NCBI GenBank assembly: GCA_018401995.1
Contig: JAGYJR010000004.1
Coordinates: 62,001 to 126,000 of the forward strand
DNA: 64,000 nt
Source: Flavobacterium sp.
Lineage (GTDB): Bacteria > Bacteroidota > Bacteroidia > Flavobacteriales > Flavobacteriaceae
Reading direction: 5' to 3'
Shown one piece after another: positions 1 through 9,578 of this stretch (within the stretch, counting starts at the first letter, position 1; each line of letters opens with the position of its first letter). A program made the position numbers and the translations under genes. Under the pieces are notes generated by a model, which did no database searches, was not told the DNA's origin, and worked only from the letters and a program-made list of their open reading frames with translations.

Positions 1-165
1 ATCTGCTTCGCCTTTAGAGTTAGTTGTTGTAAAAGTCTTTTTGTCTTTCGAAACAATACTAACTGACTCTAAGGGTTCTTTAGATTCTTTATCTTTAATG
101 CTTAAGGATTGTGAAAAGCCAAAATTAGCTAGCAATAATACAATCCAAAAATAAATTTTGAGCAT
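1..165 (-). CDS. N-terminus of a secreted/outer-membrane protein with a CarboxypepD_reg-like domain (partial)
   Basis: The reading frame starts at an ATG (163-165, minus strand) and runs off the left edge, so only 55 residues are visible. Residues 1-19 form a signal peptide (MLKIYFWIVLLLANFGFSQ). The mature start, with 'KDKESKEPLESVSIVSKDKK' and then 'TTTNSKGEAD', has the pattern of the carboxypeptidase-regulatory-like beta-sandwich that precedes TonB-dependent receptors and other Bacteroidota outer-membrane proteins. The rest of the protein is outside the window, so receptor identity is an inference. It lies 52 nt downstream of the permease gene on the same strand and may be cotranscribed with it. 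Confidence 0.7.
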   Translation of the reverse strand, partial: MLKIYFWIVLLLANFGFSQSLSIKDKESKEPLESVSIVSKDKKTFTTTNSKGEAD

Positions 166-217
166 GTGATTTTTTTTTGAAATTGCTTCAAAAACCGTAC
201 CTAAAGCACTGATTTTA

Positions 218-1468
218 CTACATTCCTGTTCGAATAGCTTCCACTGGATCTAATTTTGAAGCGGTAATTGCAGGAATAATTCCAGAAATTAATCCGATAA
301 CTACTGCTAAACTTGTTCCAACAAACATATTATAAGCACTCAGAACAAATTCAAAATCAAGTGCATGAGTTAAAACTAATGCAATAATCCACACCAAAAA
401 CATTCCAATCAAACCACCAATTAGAGATAAAATTACAGCTTCAAATAAAAATTGGAATAAAATAAAACGATTTTTGGCTCCCAATGCTTTTTGAATTCCA
501 ATTAAATTCGTTCGCTCTTTTACAGAAACAAACATAATATTAGCAATTCCAAAACCACCCACTAAAAGTGAAAATCCACTAATCAACCATCCAACTAAAT
601 TCATTTGACCCACAATATTATCGATGAAATCAGTAAATCCAGAAAGCACATTGATGAAGAAGTTATCAATTTCACTAGATTTCACTCCTCTCAGACTTCT
701 TAGTTTTTGGGTTAATTCTGCCTTAAATTCTTCCATATCAATCCCTTTTACTGGTTTTATCAAAATGGCAGGTGTCAAGGCTTTGTTGGTGTCACCATAT
801 AATCGACGCAAGAAATTTACTGGTAGAAAAACGGCAACATCATTACTATCTCCAAAAGTAGATTGCCCTTGTTTTTTTAAAACACCAATTACAGTGAATC
901 GCTGACCATACAAACGAATTTTCTTTCCTATAGGTTCAACATTATTGAATAATCCGGAAGCAACTTCACTTCCTATTACAATTACCGGAGAACCTGAATT
1001 AGACTCTGCTTCATTAAAGAATCGTCCACTTTCAATTTTTATAGGTTCAATATCTATAAATTCATTTGTAGATGGTTTTACTCGAATAGAATTTACAGTT
1101 TTATCTTCGTATTTTATGCTTTCATTACGAGTAAAAAGATTGAAAGACATTTTATCAACACCATTTACAGAGCGTTTAATGTATTCATATTCTTCGTAAG
1201 TAACATCAGGAAATTGTTGTCTCTTCCATCTTGGTATGTCAGAAGGACCAAAAGAAAAACGCATGAGATATACGGTATTTACATCCATATCACTCAAATC
1301 GCTTTTGATTTTTTTATCCATTGAATCTACCGCAGCCAAAACCGCAATAATAGAGAAAATACCAATAGTTACTCCTAACAACGACAATAATGTACGTAGT
1401 TTATTATTGCGAAGTGCATTAAGAGCAAACGCCAAACTTTCCTTTAGTAAGCGTAAATATAAAAGCAT
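218..1468 (-). CDS. MacB/FtsX-family ABC transporter permease
   Basis: A 416-residue inner-membrane permease. It shows the classical MacB_PCD plus FtsX arrangement: one N-terminal membrane segment (about residues 20-45, in 'LRTLLSLLGVTIGIFSIIAV'), a large periplasmic domain to about residue 280, and three C-terminal membrane segments ending in the typical 'ASKLDPVEAIRTGM' tail. Such permeases work with a separate or fused ATPase in efflux or lipoprotein-related transport. No ATPase gene adjoins it here, so the substrate cannot be stated. The N-terminal 'FALNALRNNKLRTLLSLLGV' is the usual cytoplasmic lead-in, which supports the chosen start. Confidence 0.9.
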   Translation of the reverse strand: MLLYLRLLKESLAFALNALRNNKLRTLLSLLGVTIGIFSIIAVLAAVDSMDKKIKSDLSDMDVNTVYLMRFSFGPSDIPRWKRQQFPDVTYEEYEYIKRSVNGVDKMSFNLFTRNESIKYEDKTVNSIRVKPSTNEFIDIEPIKIESGRFFNEAESNSGSPVIVIGSEVASGLFNNVEPIGKKIRLYGQRFTVIGVLKKQGQSTFGDSNDVAVFLPVNFLRRLYGDTNKALTPAILIKPVKGIDMEEFKAELTQKLRSLRGVKSSEIDNFFINVLSGFTDFIDNIVGQMNLVGWLISGFSLLVGGFGIANIMFVSVKERTNLIGIQKALGAKNRFILFQFLFEAVILSLIGGLIGMFLVWIIALVLTHALDFEFVLSAYNMFVGTSLAVVIGLISGIIPAITASKLDPVEAIRTGM

Positions 1469-1567
1469 ATTTATGAAGTTATGTTTATAAGTAGTTTAAA
1501 AGGGAAAAATGTTACAAAGAATCTAAAAAAAGAATCCAAAAAAATAGTAAAAGACCTCAAATTAAGT

Positions 1568-1598
1568 TTGAAAGTTTTAATAAGTATACCTACTTTTG
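1568..1598 (+). promoter_or_regulatory. Promoter of purH
   Basis: TTG at 1568-1570, 20 nt, then TACTTTTG at 1591-1598. This fits the Bacteroidota/Flavobacterium consensus TTG-N17-23-TAnnTTTG. The predicted transcript would start near 1605, about 50 nt before the ATG of purH. It also shows that the in-frame extension upstream of 1655 is not translated. Confidence 0.6.
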
Positions 1599-1654
1599 CA
1601 CAACGAAAACAACAACCTTATCTGAGTCAACTTCAGAATAATACAACTCAACAA

Positions 1655-3181
1655 ATGAACACAACAAAAAACATTCAAGCGGCTTTAATTTCGGTATTCG
1701 ACAAAACAGGTTTAGAACCTATTGTTAAAGCGCTTCACCAAAACCATGTAACCATTTATTCTACTGGCGGAACCGAAGCTTTTATCAAAGATTTAGGCAT
1801 TCCAGTGGTTGCTGTGGAAGACATTACGGATTTTCCTGAAATTTTAGGCGGAAGAGTAAAAACATTACATCCAAAAATTTTCGGAGGTATTTTAAACCGT
1901 CAAGACAATCCTAGTGATGTGAAACAAATGGAAGAATTTAACATTCCACAATTGGATTTGGTAATTGTAGATTTGTATCCATTTGAAAAAACAGTTGCTT
2001 CTGGAGCGAGTGAAACTGACATTATTGAAAAAATTGATATTGGTGGTATTTCATTAATCCGTGCTGCTGCAAAAAACTTTAAAGATACTGTTATTGTTCC
2101 TTCTGTTGAAGAATATGCTACTTTCCTAAATTTTTATAACGAAGAAAAAGGAAGCACTACATTGGAACAAAGACGTTTATTAGCCACCAAAGCTTTCCAT
2201 GTTTCGTCACATTATGATGCGGCAATTTTTGGTTACTTCAATACGGATGAAACCATTTACAAAGAAAGTATCGCAAACGGACAAGTGTTGCGTTACGGCG
2301 AAAATCCACATCAAAAAGGATTTTTCTTTGGCGAATTTGACAAAATGTTTACCAAATTAAACGGTAAAGAATTATCATACAACAACTTACTTGATGTTGA
2401 TGCAGCCGTAAACTTGATGAATGAGTTCAAAAATGACGAACCTACATTCGCTATTTTGAAACACAACAACGCTTGTGGAATTGCCACTCGTAAAACCATG
2501 AAATCAGCTTATGTTGATGCTTTGGCTGGTGATCCCACTTCAGCTTTTGGCGGTGTATTAATTGCCAATGGCACCATCGATTTAGCAACAGCCGAAGAAA
2601 TCCACAGTTTGTTTTGCGAAGTAATTATTGCTCCAGCATTTGAAAAAGAAGCACAAGATTTATTGGAAGAAAAGAAAAACAGAATTCTTTTGGTACAACA
2701 TGACGTAGAACTTCCTACTAAAAATGTGAGAACTTGTTTAAATGGCATTTTAGTTCAAGATAAAGATAGCATTACAGACAATAAGTCGCATTTAAAAAAC
2801 GTTACCAATACAACACCTTCTGAAGAAGAAATTGAAGATTTGATTTTTGCATCGAAAATTTGTAAGCACACCAAATCAAATACTATTGTTTTGGCTAAAA
2901 ACAAACAATTATGCGCTTCTGGAACGGGTCAAACCTCGCGCGTTGACGCCTTGCGCCAAGCAATTGAAAAAGCAACTTCTTTTGAATTTGATTTAACTGG
3001 TGCTGTAATGGCGAGTGATGCGTTTTTTCCATTTCCAGACTGTGTGGAAATTGCAAACAAAGCTGGAGTAACTGCAGTGATTCAACCAGGAGGCTCAATT
3101 AAAGACGAATTAAGCATTAATTATTGTAATGAGAACAATATGGCGATGGTATTTACAGGAACGCGTCATTTCAAACATTAA
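1655..3181 (+). CDS. purH: Bifunctional AICAR transformylase / IMP cyclohydrolase PurH
   Basis: A 508-residue enzyme for the last two steps of de novo IMP synthesis. The N-terminal MGS-like IMP cyclohydrolase domain begins 'IQAALISVFDKTGLEPIVKA' and contains the conserved 'GGRVKTLHPKIFGG'. The C-terminal transformylase domain has 'RYGENPHQKG', 'KHNNACGIA' and 'DAFFPFPD'. The open frame extends upstream to 1481, but that extension is Lys/Gln-rich, unlike PurH, and spans a good promoter, so the ATG at 1655 is chosen. This gives the usual length for the family. It is divergent from the ABC permease gene. Confidence 0.96.
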   Translation: MNTTKNIQAALISVFDKTGLEPIVKALHQNHVTIYSTGGTEAFIKDLGIPVVAVEDITDFPEILGGRVKTLHPKIFGGILNRQDNPSDVKQMEEFNIPQLDLVIVDLYPFEKTVASGASETDIIEKIDIGGISLIRAAAKNFKDTVIVPSVEEYATFLNFYNEEKGSTTLEQRRLLATKAFHVSSHYDAAIFGYFNTDETIYKESIANGQVLRYGENPHQKGFFFGEFDKMFTKLNGKELSYNNLLDVDAAVNLMNEFKNDEPTFAILKHNNACGIATRKTMKSAYVDALAGDPTSAFGGVLIANGTIDLATAEEIHSLFCEVIIAPAFEKEAQDLLEEKKNRILLVQHDVELPTKNVRTCLNGILVQDKDSITDNKSHLKNVTNTTPSEEEIEDLIFASKICKHTKSNTIVLAKNKQLCASGTGQTSRVDALRQAIEKATSFEFDLTGAVMASDAFFPFPDCVEIANKAGVTAVIQPGGSIKDELSINYCNENNMAMVFTGTRHFKH

Positions 3182-3187
3182 TTTTTA

Positions 3188-3195
3188 TACATTTG
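3188..3195 (+). promoter_or_regulatory. Possible -7 element for the mre operon
   Basis: TACATTTG, 42 nt before the mreB start, matches the Bacteroidota -7 consensus TAnnTTTG. No clear TTG lies at the expected distance upstream, so this is a half-supported promoter for mreB-mreC-mreD-mrdA-rodA. Confidence 0.35.
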
Positions 3196-3236
3196 TAATT
3201 AAAACCAATATTAATACAATAACCCAATAAAAGCGT

Positions 3237-4265
3237 ATGGGATTTCTTGATTTCATGACTGAGGACATCGCAATTGACCTTGGTACAGCAAATACCTTAA
3301 TCATTCACAATGACAAAGTTGTAATTGACAGTCCGTCTATTGTAGCAAGAGATAGGATTTCTGGAAAAATTATTGCCGTTGGTAAAGAAGCCAACATGAT
3401 GCAAGGTAAAACTCATGAAAACATCAAAACCATTCGTCCGTTAAAAGATGGTGTTATTGCTGATTTTGATGCATCGGAGCAAATGATAAAAATGTTTATC
3501 AAAAGTATTCCTGCATTAAAAAAGAAATGGTTTACACCAGCTCTTCGTATGGTTATTTGTATTCCTTCGGGCATTACAGAAGTAGAAATGCGAGCGGTTA
3601 AAGAATCTGCAGAGCGTGTAAATGGAAAAGAAGTGTATTTGATTCACGAACCAATGGCAGCGGCTATTGGTATTGGTGTTGATATTATGCAACCAAAAGG
3701 GAACATGATTGTTGACATTGGTGGTGGAACAACTGAAATTGCTGTAATTGCTTTGGGCGGAATTGTTTGTGATAAATCGGTAAAAATTGCTGGTGATGTA
3801 TTTACCAATGATATCATTTACTACATGAGAACACAACACAATTTATTCGTAGGAGAAACCACAGCTGAAAAAATAAAAATTCAAATTGGTGCAGCTACAG
3901 AAGATTTAGATAGCGCTCCTGAAGACATGTCGGTTCAAGGAAGAGATTTACTTTCTGGGAAACCAAAACAAGTAGATGTTTCTTTCCGTGAAATAGCAAA
4001 AGCATTGGATAAATCTATACAACGTATCGAAGATGCTGTTATGGAAACCTTATCACAAACACCTCCAGAATTAGCAGCCGATATTTACAACACAGGAATT
4101 TATTTAGCCGGTGGAGGTTCTATGCTAAGAGGTTTAGATAAACGTATTTCTTTAAAAACTGACTTACCTGTTTACATTGCTGAAGATCCATTACGAGCAG
4201 TAGTTCGTGGAACCGGAATTGCGTTAAAAAACATCAACAAATACAAAAGTATTCTTATCAAATAA
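3237..4265 (+). CDS. mreB: Rod shape-determining protein MreB
   Basis: A 342-residue bacterial actin that forms membrane-associated filaments guiding lateral cell-wall synthesis. Actin-fold motifs are visible: phosphate 1 'AIDLGTANTL' at the N-terminus, phosphate 2 'MIVDIGGGTTEIAVIALGG', and the adenosine-binding 'GIYLAGGGSMLRGLD'. The N-terminus 'MGFLDFMTEDIAIDLG' is typical of the family. It is the first gene of a five-gene elongasome operon, with mreC starting 10 nt downstream. Confidence 0.97.
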   Translation: MGFLDFMTEDIAIDLGTANTLIIHNDKVVIDSPSIVARDRISGKIIAVGKEANMMQGKTHENIKTIRPLKDGVIADFDASEQMIKMFIKSIPALKKKWFTPALRMVICIPSGITEVEMRAVKESAERVNGKEVYLIHEPMAAAIGIGVDIMQPKGNMIVDIGGGTTEIAVIALGGIVCDKSVKIAGDVFTNDIIYYMRTQHNLFVGETTAEKIKIQIGAATEDLDSAPEDMSVQGRDLLSGKPKQVDVSFREIAKALDKSIQRIEDAVMETLSQTPPELAADIYNTGIYLAGGGSMLRGLDKRISLKTDLPVYIAEDPLRAVVRGTGIALKNINKYKSILIK

Positions 4266-4275
4266 AGAAAAGTAA

Positions 4276-5097
4276 ATGCAGCAAATAATTTATTTTATTA
4301 TTAAAAACAGCTATAAATTGCTGTTTTTGCTGCTTTTGGGCATTGGGCTAACGCTTACTATAAAATCACACTCTTATCACCGTAGTGAATATATCAATTC
4401 CGCTAATGCGGTAACTGGAGGGTTTTATCAAAAAATTAATGACGCTAACGAATACTTAAGCTTGAAAGAGAGAAACAGTGAGCTAGCCGAAGAAAATGCC
4501 CGATTAAAACAATTACTTTTCAATCAAGCTGACACCCTTTTGAATTGGAATGATTTTGATAATTTTAACGCAGATTATATTGCTCGAAAAGCGAAAGTCA
4601 TCAAAAATTCCTTCAATGTTAGAGAGAATTATTTAACAATAAATAGAGGAACAAAAGATAGTATTTTTACTGATATGGGAGTTATCAATGACAAAGGAAT
4701 CGTTGGTATGATTGAAAAAACTTCAAAAAATTACGCTACTATTTTAAGTGTTTTAAATACCAAATCACGAATCAATGCTAAGATAAAAAACTCAGAACAC
4801 TTTGGCTCCTTGATTTGGGACGGGAAAAATGCTGGTTATGTGCAATTGATAGACGTGCCCCGACTAGCTTCTCTTAAAAAAGGAGATTCTATTGTTACTG
4901 GAGCCGAATCAGAAATTTTTCCAGAAAATATACCAATTGGAAAAATTGATAAAGTTTTTATTGATCCAAAAACCAACTATTACACTATAAATGTTCGATT
5001 ATTTAATGACATGACTGCTTTGGGTTATGTTTATGTAATAGAAAACAAGAAAAAGGACGAAAAGAAAAGTTTAGAAACCGAAACAACAAAAAAATAA
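4276..5097 (+). CDS. mreC: Rod shape-determining protein MreC
   Basis: A 273-residue bitopic protein of the elongasome. One N-terminal membrane segment (about residues 12-30) is followed by a coiled coil ('LSLKERNSELAEENARLKQL', about residues 57-76) and the two beta-barrel periplasmic domain ('MGVINDKGIVGMIEKTSKNY', 'KGDSIVTGAESEIFPENIPI'). MreC links MreB and MreD to PBP2. The C-terminal tail is highly charged (KKKDEKKSLETETTKK). It lies between mreB and mreD with almost no spacing. Confidence 0.93.
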   Translation: MQQIIYFIIKNSYKLLFLLLLGIGLTLTIKSHSYHRSEYINSANAVTGGFYQKINDANEYLSLKERNSELAEENARLKQLLFNQADTLLNWNDFDNFNADYIARKAKVIKNSFNVRENYLTINRGTKDSIFTDMGVINDKGIVGMIEKTSKNYATILSVLNTKSRINAKIKNSEHFGSLIWDGKNAGYVQLIDVPRLASLKKGDSIVTGAESEIFPENIPIGKIDKVFIDPKTNYYTINVRLFNDMTALGYVYVIENKKKDEKKSLETETTKK

Positions 5098-5098
5098 A

Positions 5099-5602
5099 TT
5101 GAACGATTCATTAGCTAACATATTCCGATTCATTATTTTTTTAATGTTGCAATTGCTATTGTTCAACAATATCGATTTTATGGGTTATTTAAATCCATTT
5201 CCTTATGTGTTATACATTATTTTATTCCCTGTTAATGGAAACAAACCAACACTACTAGTTACTAGTTTCTTATTAGGATTACTACTTGATATGTTTACAA
5301 ATTCAGGTGGCGTTCATGCAACAGCATCACTTTTATTAGCCTATATAAGACCTAGTTTATTCAAATTCTCATTTGGATTAAGTTATGAATACCAAACCGT
5401 AAAAATTGCTGACAAGATTACTCCAGAGCGAATATCTTTTCTAATTTTATCAATATTTATTCATCATTTGGTTTTGTTCTTGTTAGAATTTTTCCGTTTG
5501 AGTTTAATTGTATCGGTTATAGGGCGTACTTTACTTGCCACAATCTTTACCTTTTTTATGTGCTTGCTAATTATTTACTTAATAAAGCCTAATAAACGAT
5601 GA
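5099..5602 (+). CDS. mreD: Rod shape-determining protein MreD
   Basis: A 167-residue multi-pass inner-membrane protein of the elongasome with about five hydrophobic segments. It begins with the alternative codon TTG one base after the mreC stop. The first in-frame ATG would remove the first half of membrane segment 1 (NIFRFIIFLMLQLLLFNN), so TTG is preferred. The stop overlaps the start of the PBP2 gene in an ATGA (5599-5602), which indicates translational coupling. Function is assigned by operon position, size and topology, since MreD sequences are poorly conserved. Confidence 0.85.
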   Translation: MNDSLANIFRFIIFLMLQLLLFNNIDFMGYLNPFPYVLYIILFPVNGNKPTLLVTSFLLGLLLDMFTNSGGVHATASLLLAYIRPSLFKFSFGLSYEYQTVKIADKITPERISFLILSIFIHHLVLFLLEFFRLSLIVSVIGRTLLATIFTFFMCLLIIYLIKPNKR

Positions 5603-7515
5603 GAAAAGGATTATTACCCGCTATTATCATAATAAGTGCTTTAGTAATACTAGCCCGAATATTTTATCTTCAAATAATTGATGAAGAACTAAAACTTAAA
5701 GCTGAAAATAATGCTATAAAAAAAGTATTTGATTTTCCTGAAAGAGGTTACATTTATGATAGAAATGGAAAGCTATTGGTTGCCAATCAACCTTCATATG
5801 ATATCATGGTAGTTCCACGAGAAATCAAGGATATTGATACACTTGGATTTTGTAATTTATTAGGAATTACCAAAGAATATTTTATCAAACAGGTTGAAAA
5901 AGCTAAAGTGTATAGTCCTAGGTTACCCTCCGTATTTCTATCCCAATTAAATAAAAAAGAATACGCTGCTTTTCAAGAAAAAGAACGCAAATTTGAAGGT
6001 TTTTATGTGCAAAAAAGAGCACTTCGTGATTATCAAGTAGACTACGGCGCCAACATTTTTGGTTTTATAACCCAAGTAAATCAAGGAATTATTGAGAAAA
6101 ATCCGTATTACAACAGTGGTGATTTAATTGGAAAACAAGGTGTTGAAGAAGAATATGAAGAAACTTTAAGAGGTATTAAAGGTGTTAAATATTTATTACG
6201 AGACAAACATAATAAAATTATTGGGCCTTATCAAGAAGGTAAATTTGATACTATTGCCCAACAAGGTAATGATTTAACCTTAACTATTGATGCTGAATTA
6301 CAAAAATACGGAACCGAATTAATGATAAACAAACGTGGCGGAATAATAGCTATTGAACCCAAGTCGGGAGAAATATTAGCTTTAATTTCTGCACCAACTT
6401 ACGATCCGGCTTTGTTAGTTGGGAGACAACGTTCTAAAAATTACACTTTATTATACCAAGACTCAATAGCTAAACCACTATACGACAGGGCTTTACAGGC
6501 TGAATACCCACCTGGTTCACCTTTCAAAATAATAACAGGCTTAATCGCCTTACATGAAGAAGTAATCGATGAAAACACTGGTTTTGTTTGTAATCACGGT
6601 TTCTTTTATGCAAGAGGTGCATTTATGAGATGTCACGACTCTGGAGTTTCTAGATTGAATAATGGAATTTATAATTCTTGCAATACTTATTTTGCAAGCA
6701 TTTACAGAAAAACCATAGAAAAATATAAAAGCCCAGGTTATGCAGTAGACAACTGGGCAAAACATGTAAAAAGCTTTGGCCTTGGTGATTTCTTAGGTAC
6801 TGATATGCCTATTGGGAGAAAAGGACTAGTACCTGACACAAAATATTACAAAAAATATAGAAATTACAACCCTGACCAAATCAGAAGTTCTTACATCATT
6901 TCAAACGCAATTGGACAAGGGGAAGTTTTAACAACACCAATTCAATTAGCCAACGTAATGGCGGCTGTTGCAAACCGAGGATATTATTACACACCGCATA
7001 TTGTAAAAGAAATAAAAGGAAAAAAAATTGAAAAAAAGTTTATAACTAAACATCAAACTACCATTGATGCCAAGCATTACGAACCTGTAATACAAGGTTT
7101 AGAAGATGTTTACAACTTCGGAACCGCATCAAGGTTAAAAGTAAATGATTTAGAAATTTGTGGTAAAACTGGAACCGCTGAAAACAAAATTAGAGTGGCA
7201 GGTAAAACGTATCAGTTGAAAGACCATTCAATATTTGTAGCTTTTGCTCCAAAAGAAAATCCAACCATTGCAATAGCTGTTTTTATTGAAAATTCGGGTT
7301 TTGGAGCTACTTGGGCCGGTCCTATAGCAACATTAATGCTAGAAAAATATATAAAGGGAGAAATTTCGAGAAAAGATTTAGAAGAAAGAATGTTAAATGG
7401 TAGCTTGCAAAATGAATATCAAAAAATTGAAGATATAATTTATCAACGAGTTTCAACTCCAAACAAACCCGATCTAGTTGCCACTAAAGAAGAAAATGAG
7501 GAACCTAAAAATTAA
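5599..7515 (+). CDS. mrdA: Penicillin-binding protein 2 (elongasome transpeptidase)
   Basis: A 638-residue monofunctional class B PBP that cross-links peptidoglycan during elongation together with the glycosyltransferase RodA. It has an N-terminal membrane anchor (residues 4-24), a PBP dimer domain starting at 'FPERGYIYDRNGKLL', and a transpeptidase domain. The catalytic motifs are S307-P-F-K310 (in 'YPPGSPFKI', a Pro variant of STFK), S360-C-N and K523-TGTAE. The Glu/Lys/Asn-rich C-terminal tail is about 50 residues. It is coupled to mreD (ATGA) and to rodA (TAATG). Confidence 0.95.
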   Translation: MRKGLLPAIIIISALVILARIFYLQIIDEELKLKAENNAIKKVFDFPERGYIYDRNGKLLVANQPSYDIMVVPREIKDIDTLGFCNLLGITKEYFIKQVEKAKVYSPRLPSVFLSQLNKKEYAAFQEKERKFEGFYVQKRALRDYQVDYGANIFGFITQVNQGIIEKNPYYNSGDLIGKQGVEEEYEETLRGIKGVKYLLRDKHNKIIGPYQEGKFDTIAQQGNDLTLTIDAELQKYGTELMINKRGGIIAIEPKSGEILALISAPTYDPALLVGRQRSKNYTLLYQDSIAKPLYDRALQAEYPPGSPFKIITGLIALHEEVIDENTGFVCNHGFFYARGAFMRCHDSGVSRLNNGIYNSCNTYFASIYRKTIEKYKSPGYAVDNWAKHVKSFGLGDFLGTDMPIGRKGLVPDTKYYKKYRNYNPDQIRSSYIISNAIGQGEVLTTPIQLANVMAAVANRGYYYTPHIVKEIKGKKIEKKFITKHQTTIDAKHYEPVIQGLEDVYNFGTASRLKVNDLEICGKTGTAENKIRVAGKTYQLKDHSIFVAFAPKENPTIAIAVFIENSGFGATWAGPIATLMLEKYIKGEISRKDLEERMLNGSLQNEYQKIEDIIYQRVSTPNKPDLVATKEENEEPKN

Positions 7516-8771
7516 TGAGAAACCAGAGTGTAAAAAATAGTGTTGATTGGCTAAGTATATTTTTATACTTCCTATTAGTAATCATGGGATGGATGACTAT
7601 CTACTCTGCTTCGCTTCCTATTGAAGAAACTTCGGTGTTTGATCTGGAACAAACGTATGGGCGACAAATGTTATTTATATTCTTGAGTGTTCCACTAATT
7701 GCTATTTTGTTGTTTCTTGATGCCAAAATCTTTGAACGGTTTTCACTCGTGTTTTATATCATAGGTCTTATCTTGTTAATGGGATTATTTGTTTTTGGAG
7801 TAACCAAAAAAGGACAAACTAACTGGTATCAATTTGGAGGTTTTGGATTTCAACCTTCAGAATTTGTTAAAACAGGAACTGCCTTGTTACTAGCAAAATA
7901 CCTATCATTCTCACAAATAAATTTAAAAAAATTTCAACATCAAATAGTTGCAATTATCATTATGGGCTTACCCATTTTATTAATTTTGATGCAACCCGAC
8001 GCTGGTAGTGCCATGATATTCCTTTCATTAGTGTTTGTTCTTTACAGAGAAGGTCTTCCAGGCTGGTATCTGAGTGCAGGTGTAAGCGCTATCCTTTTAT
8101 TCTTTCTAGCTTTATTATTTAACCCAATTTATATTGTTATTGGAATATTTATAATTATGGCCATTCATTATTTCAATAACAAAAAGATTACTAGAAACAT
8201 CTTTGTCTATTTATTTGTTTTTCTATTATCGGTAGGATTTACCTATTCAATTAATCATGTCTATAATAATGTTCTAGAGCCTCACCAGAAAGACAGAATT
8301 GATGTTTTGATAGGCGAAGATGTGGACATGAAAAACGAAGGCTACAACCTGAATCAATCGATGATTGCCATTGGCTCTGGAGGTTTAACTGGAAAAGGCT
8401 ATTTAGAAGGTACACAAACCAAAGGCGGATTTGTACCAGAACAACACACCGATTACATTTTTACAACCGTAGGTGAAGAGTGGGGATTTATTGGAAGCTT
8501 TATTGTAATTGCCATTTTTGTTTGTTTGTTTCTACGAATTCTATATTTAGCTGAACATCAAAAAACAAAGTTTAGTCGTGTTTACGGATATTGCGTCGCA
8601 ACGTATCTTTTTACACACTTTTTTGTAAATATTGCGATGTTAATTAAGTTGTTTCCAACAATTGGAGTACCACTTCCTTTTTTCTCTTATGGTGGATCTA
8701 GTTTATGGGCGTTTACTATTATGCTCTTTATTTTTATCAAATTAGATGCTAACAAAGTCAATGAATGGTAG
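7515..8771 (+). CDS. rodA: Rod shape-determining protein RodA (SEDS peptidoglycan polymerase)
   Basis: A 418-residue SEDS-family integral membrane glycosyltransferase that polymerises lipid II with PBP2. About ten membrane segments are visible. Family motifs include 'GFGFQPSEFVKTGTALLLAK', 'LMQPDAGSAMI', the extracellular 'PEQHTDYIFTTVGEEWGFIG' and the C-terminal 'GVPLPFFSYGGSSLWAF'. The start overlaps the mrdA stop by one base (TAATG). The stop codon is directly followed by the stop codon of the convergent nuclease gene, with no intergenic base. Confidence 0.96.
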   Translation: MRNQSVKNSVDWLSIFLYFLLVIMGWMTIYSASLPIEETSVFDLEQTYGRQMLFIFLSVPLIAILLFLDAKIFERFSLVFYIIGLILLMGLFVFGVTKKGQTNWYQFGGFGFQPSEFVKTGTALLLAKYLSFSQINLKKFQHQIVAIIIMGLPILLILMQPDAGSAMIFLSLVFVLYREGLPGWYLSAGVSAILLFFLALLFNPIYIVIGIFIIMAIHYFNNKKITRNIFVYLFVFLLSVGFTYSINHVYNNVLEPHQKDRIDVLIGEDVDMKNEGYNLNQSMIAIGSGGLTGKGYLEGTQTKGGFVPEQHTDYIFTTVGEEWGFIGSFIVIAIFVCLFLRILYLAEHQKTKFSRVYGYCVATYLFTHFFVNIAMLIKLFPTIGVPLPFFSYGGSSLWAFTIMLFIFIKLDANKVNEW

Positions 8772-9578
8772 TTAGAAACTCCATTTTTTATAACTCAATT
8801 CAGCTTCCAATTTATTTTCCAAAGCATCTTCTAATTCAGGAAAGAAATCAATCCCTGTAAGCTTTTCAATTTCATCTACTGTAACAACAAAAGAATACAA
8901 AGGTGCTTTAGACGGCTCATGAGGAACTAAAAAACCAATCATTTTAGTATGATCTTTGGTTATTAAGATTTTATAAAAATAATTGGGAACTGCCACTTTT
9001 TCTTTACCAATAGTTTTCATTTCTCCCTTCAAAACACCACCGGTAATTACATAAAGTCCGTTGTATTTTGTAGCCCAATATCTAGTTTTTTGTTCCAATC
9101 TATTCCAAACACCATTATTAAACGAAGGAATTTGTGGTGCTATATTAGAAGTAAAAAAAGTTTCATCATACAATTCTTTTGAATATTTTCTATCTCCTGC
9201 CGGACACAAATGCCCTCTATCGTAACCCGAGTTTTTAAAATTTCTCCAATCAGCCGATGCTGTAGTAACTATTGGATCTTGATTGAAATACGGTCTGTTA
9301 TAATTTGTAGCTACCATATCCTTATCGGTCAATTCGTATGCAACCCATTCCGATTGTTCATGAGTTTCAGAATAAGAAAAACTAAATCCTTTTCGATTAT
9401 AAACTTCATTCGTTGTTGAAGTTGGATAAAAATTAAAATCCCCTAAAATTACAGCTTCTGTAGCGGAATTTTGTTCCAATTCATTAGCATTTGGAATAAC
9501 AATTTCAATTCCATACTCCTTACAGGAAAAAGTAGAACATGTAAGCAACAAAAGGAATATTATTCTAATATTGGTCAT
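8772..9578 (-). CDS. DNA/RNA non-specific endonuclease (NUC family), lipoprotein
   Basis: A 268-residue beta-beta-alpha-metal nuclease. The signature 'DRGHLCPAGDRK' contains the DRGH catalytic motif with its general-base His. Downstream 'FFTSNIAPQIPSFNNGVWNRLE' carries the metal-binding Asn. The N-terminus 'IIFLLLLTCSTFSCKE' is a lipoprotein signal with Cys near residue 19. It probably acts at the cell surface or in the periplasm, degrading extracellular nucleic acids for nutrients. It is a single gene, divergent from the lysine-rich coiled-coil gene. Confidence 0.92.
   Translation of the reverse strand: MTNIRIIFLLLLTCSTFSCKEYGIEIVIPNANELEQNSATEAVILGDFNFYPTSTTNEVYNRKGFSFSYSETHEQSEWVAYELTDKDMVATNYNRPYFNQDPIVTTASADWRNFKNSGYDRGHLCPAGDRKYSKELYDETFFTSNIAPQIPSFNNGVWNRLEQKTRYWATKYNGLYVITGGVLKGEMKTIGKEKVAVPNYFYKILITKDHTKMIGFLVPHEPSKAPLYSFVVTVDEIEKLTGIDFFPELEDALENKLEAELSYKKWSF

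Noticed and set aside
1481..1654. 58-codon in-frame extension of purH
   Set aside because: It is Lys/Gln-rich, does not resemble PurH and contains a good promoter (1568-1598); ATG 1655 gives the normal protein.
1469..1654. Purine riboswitch upstream of purH
   Set aside because: No conserved riboswitch-like helices or loop sequences are visible; the stretch is AT-rich and the promoter lies within it.
3516..3839. 107-codon minus-strand frame in mreB
   Set aside because: Antisense to a highly conserved gene; composition (Asn/His/Cys-rich) is typical of a shadow frame.
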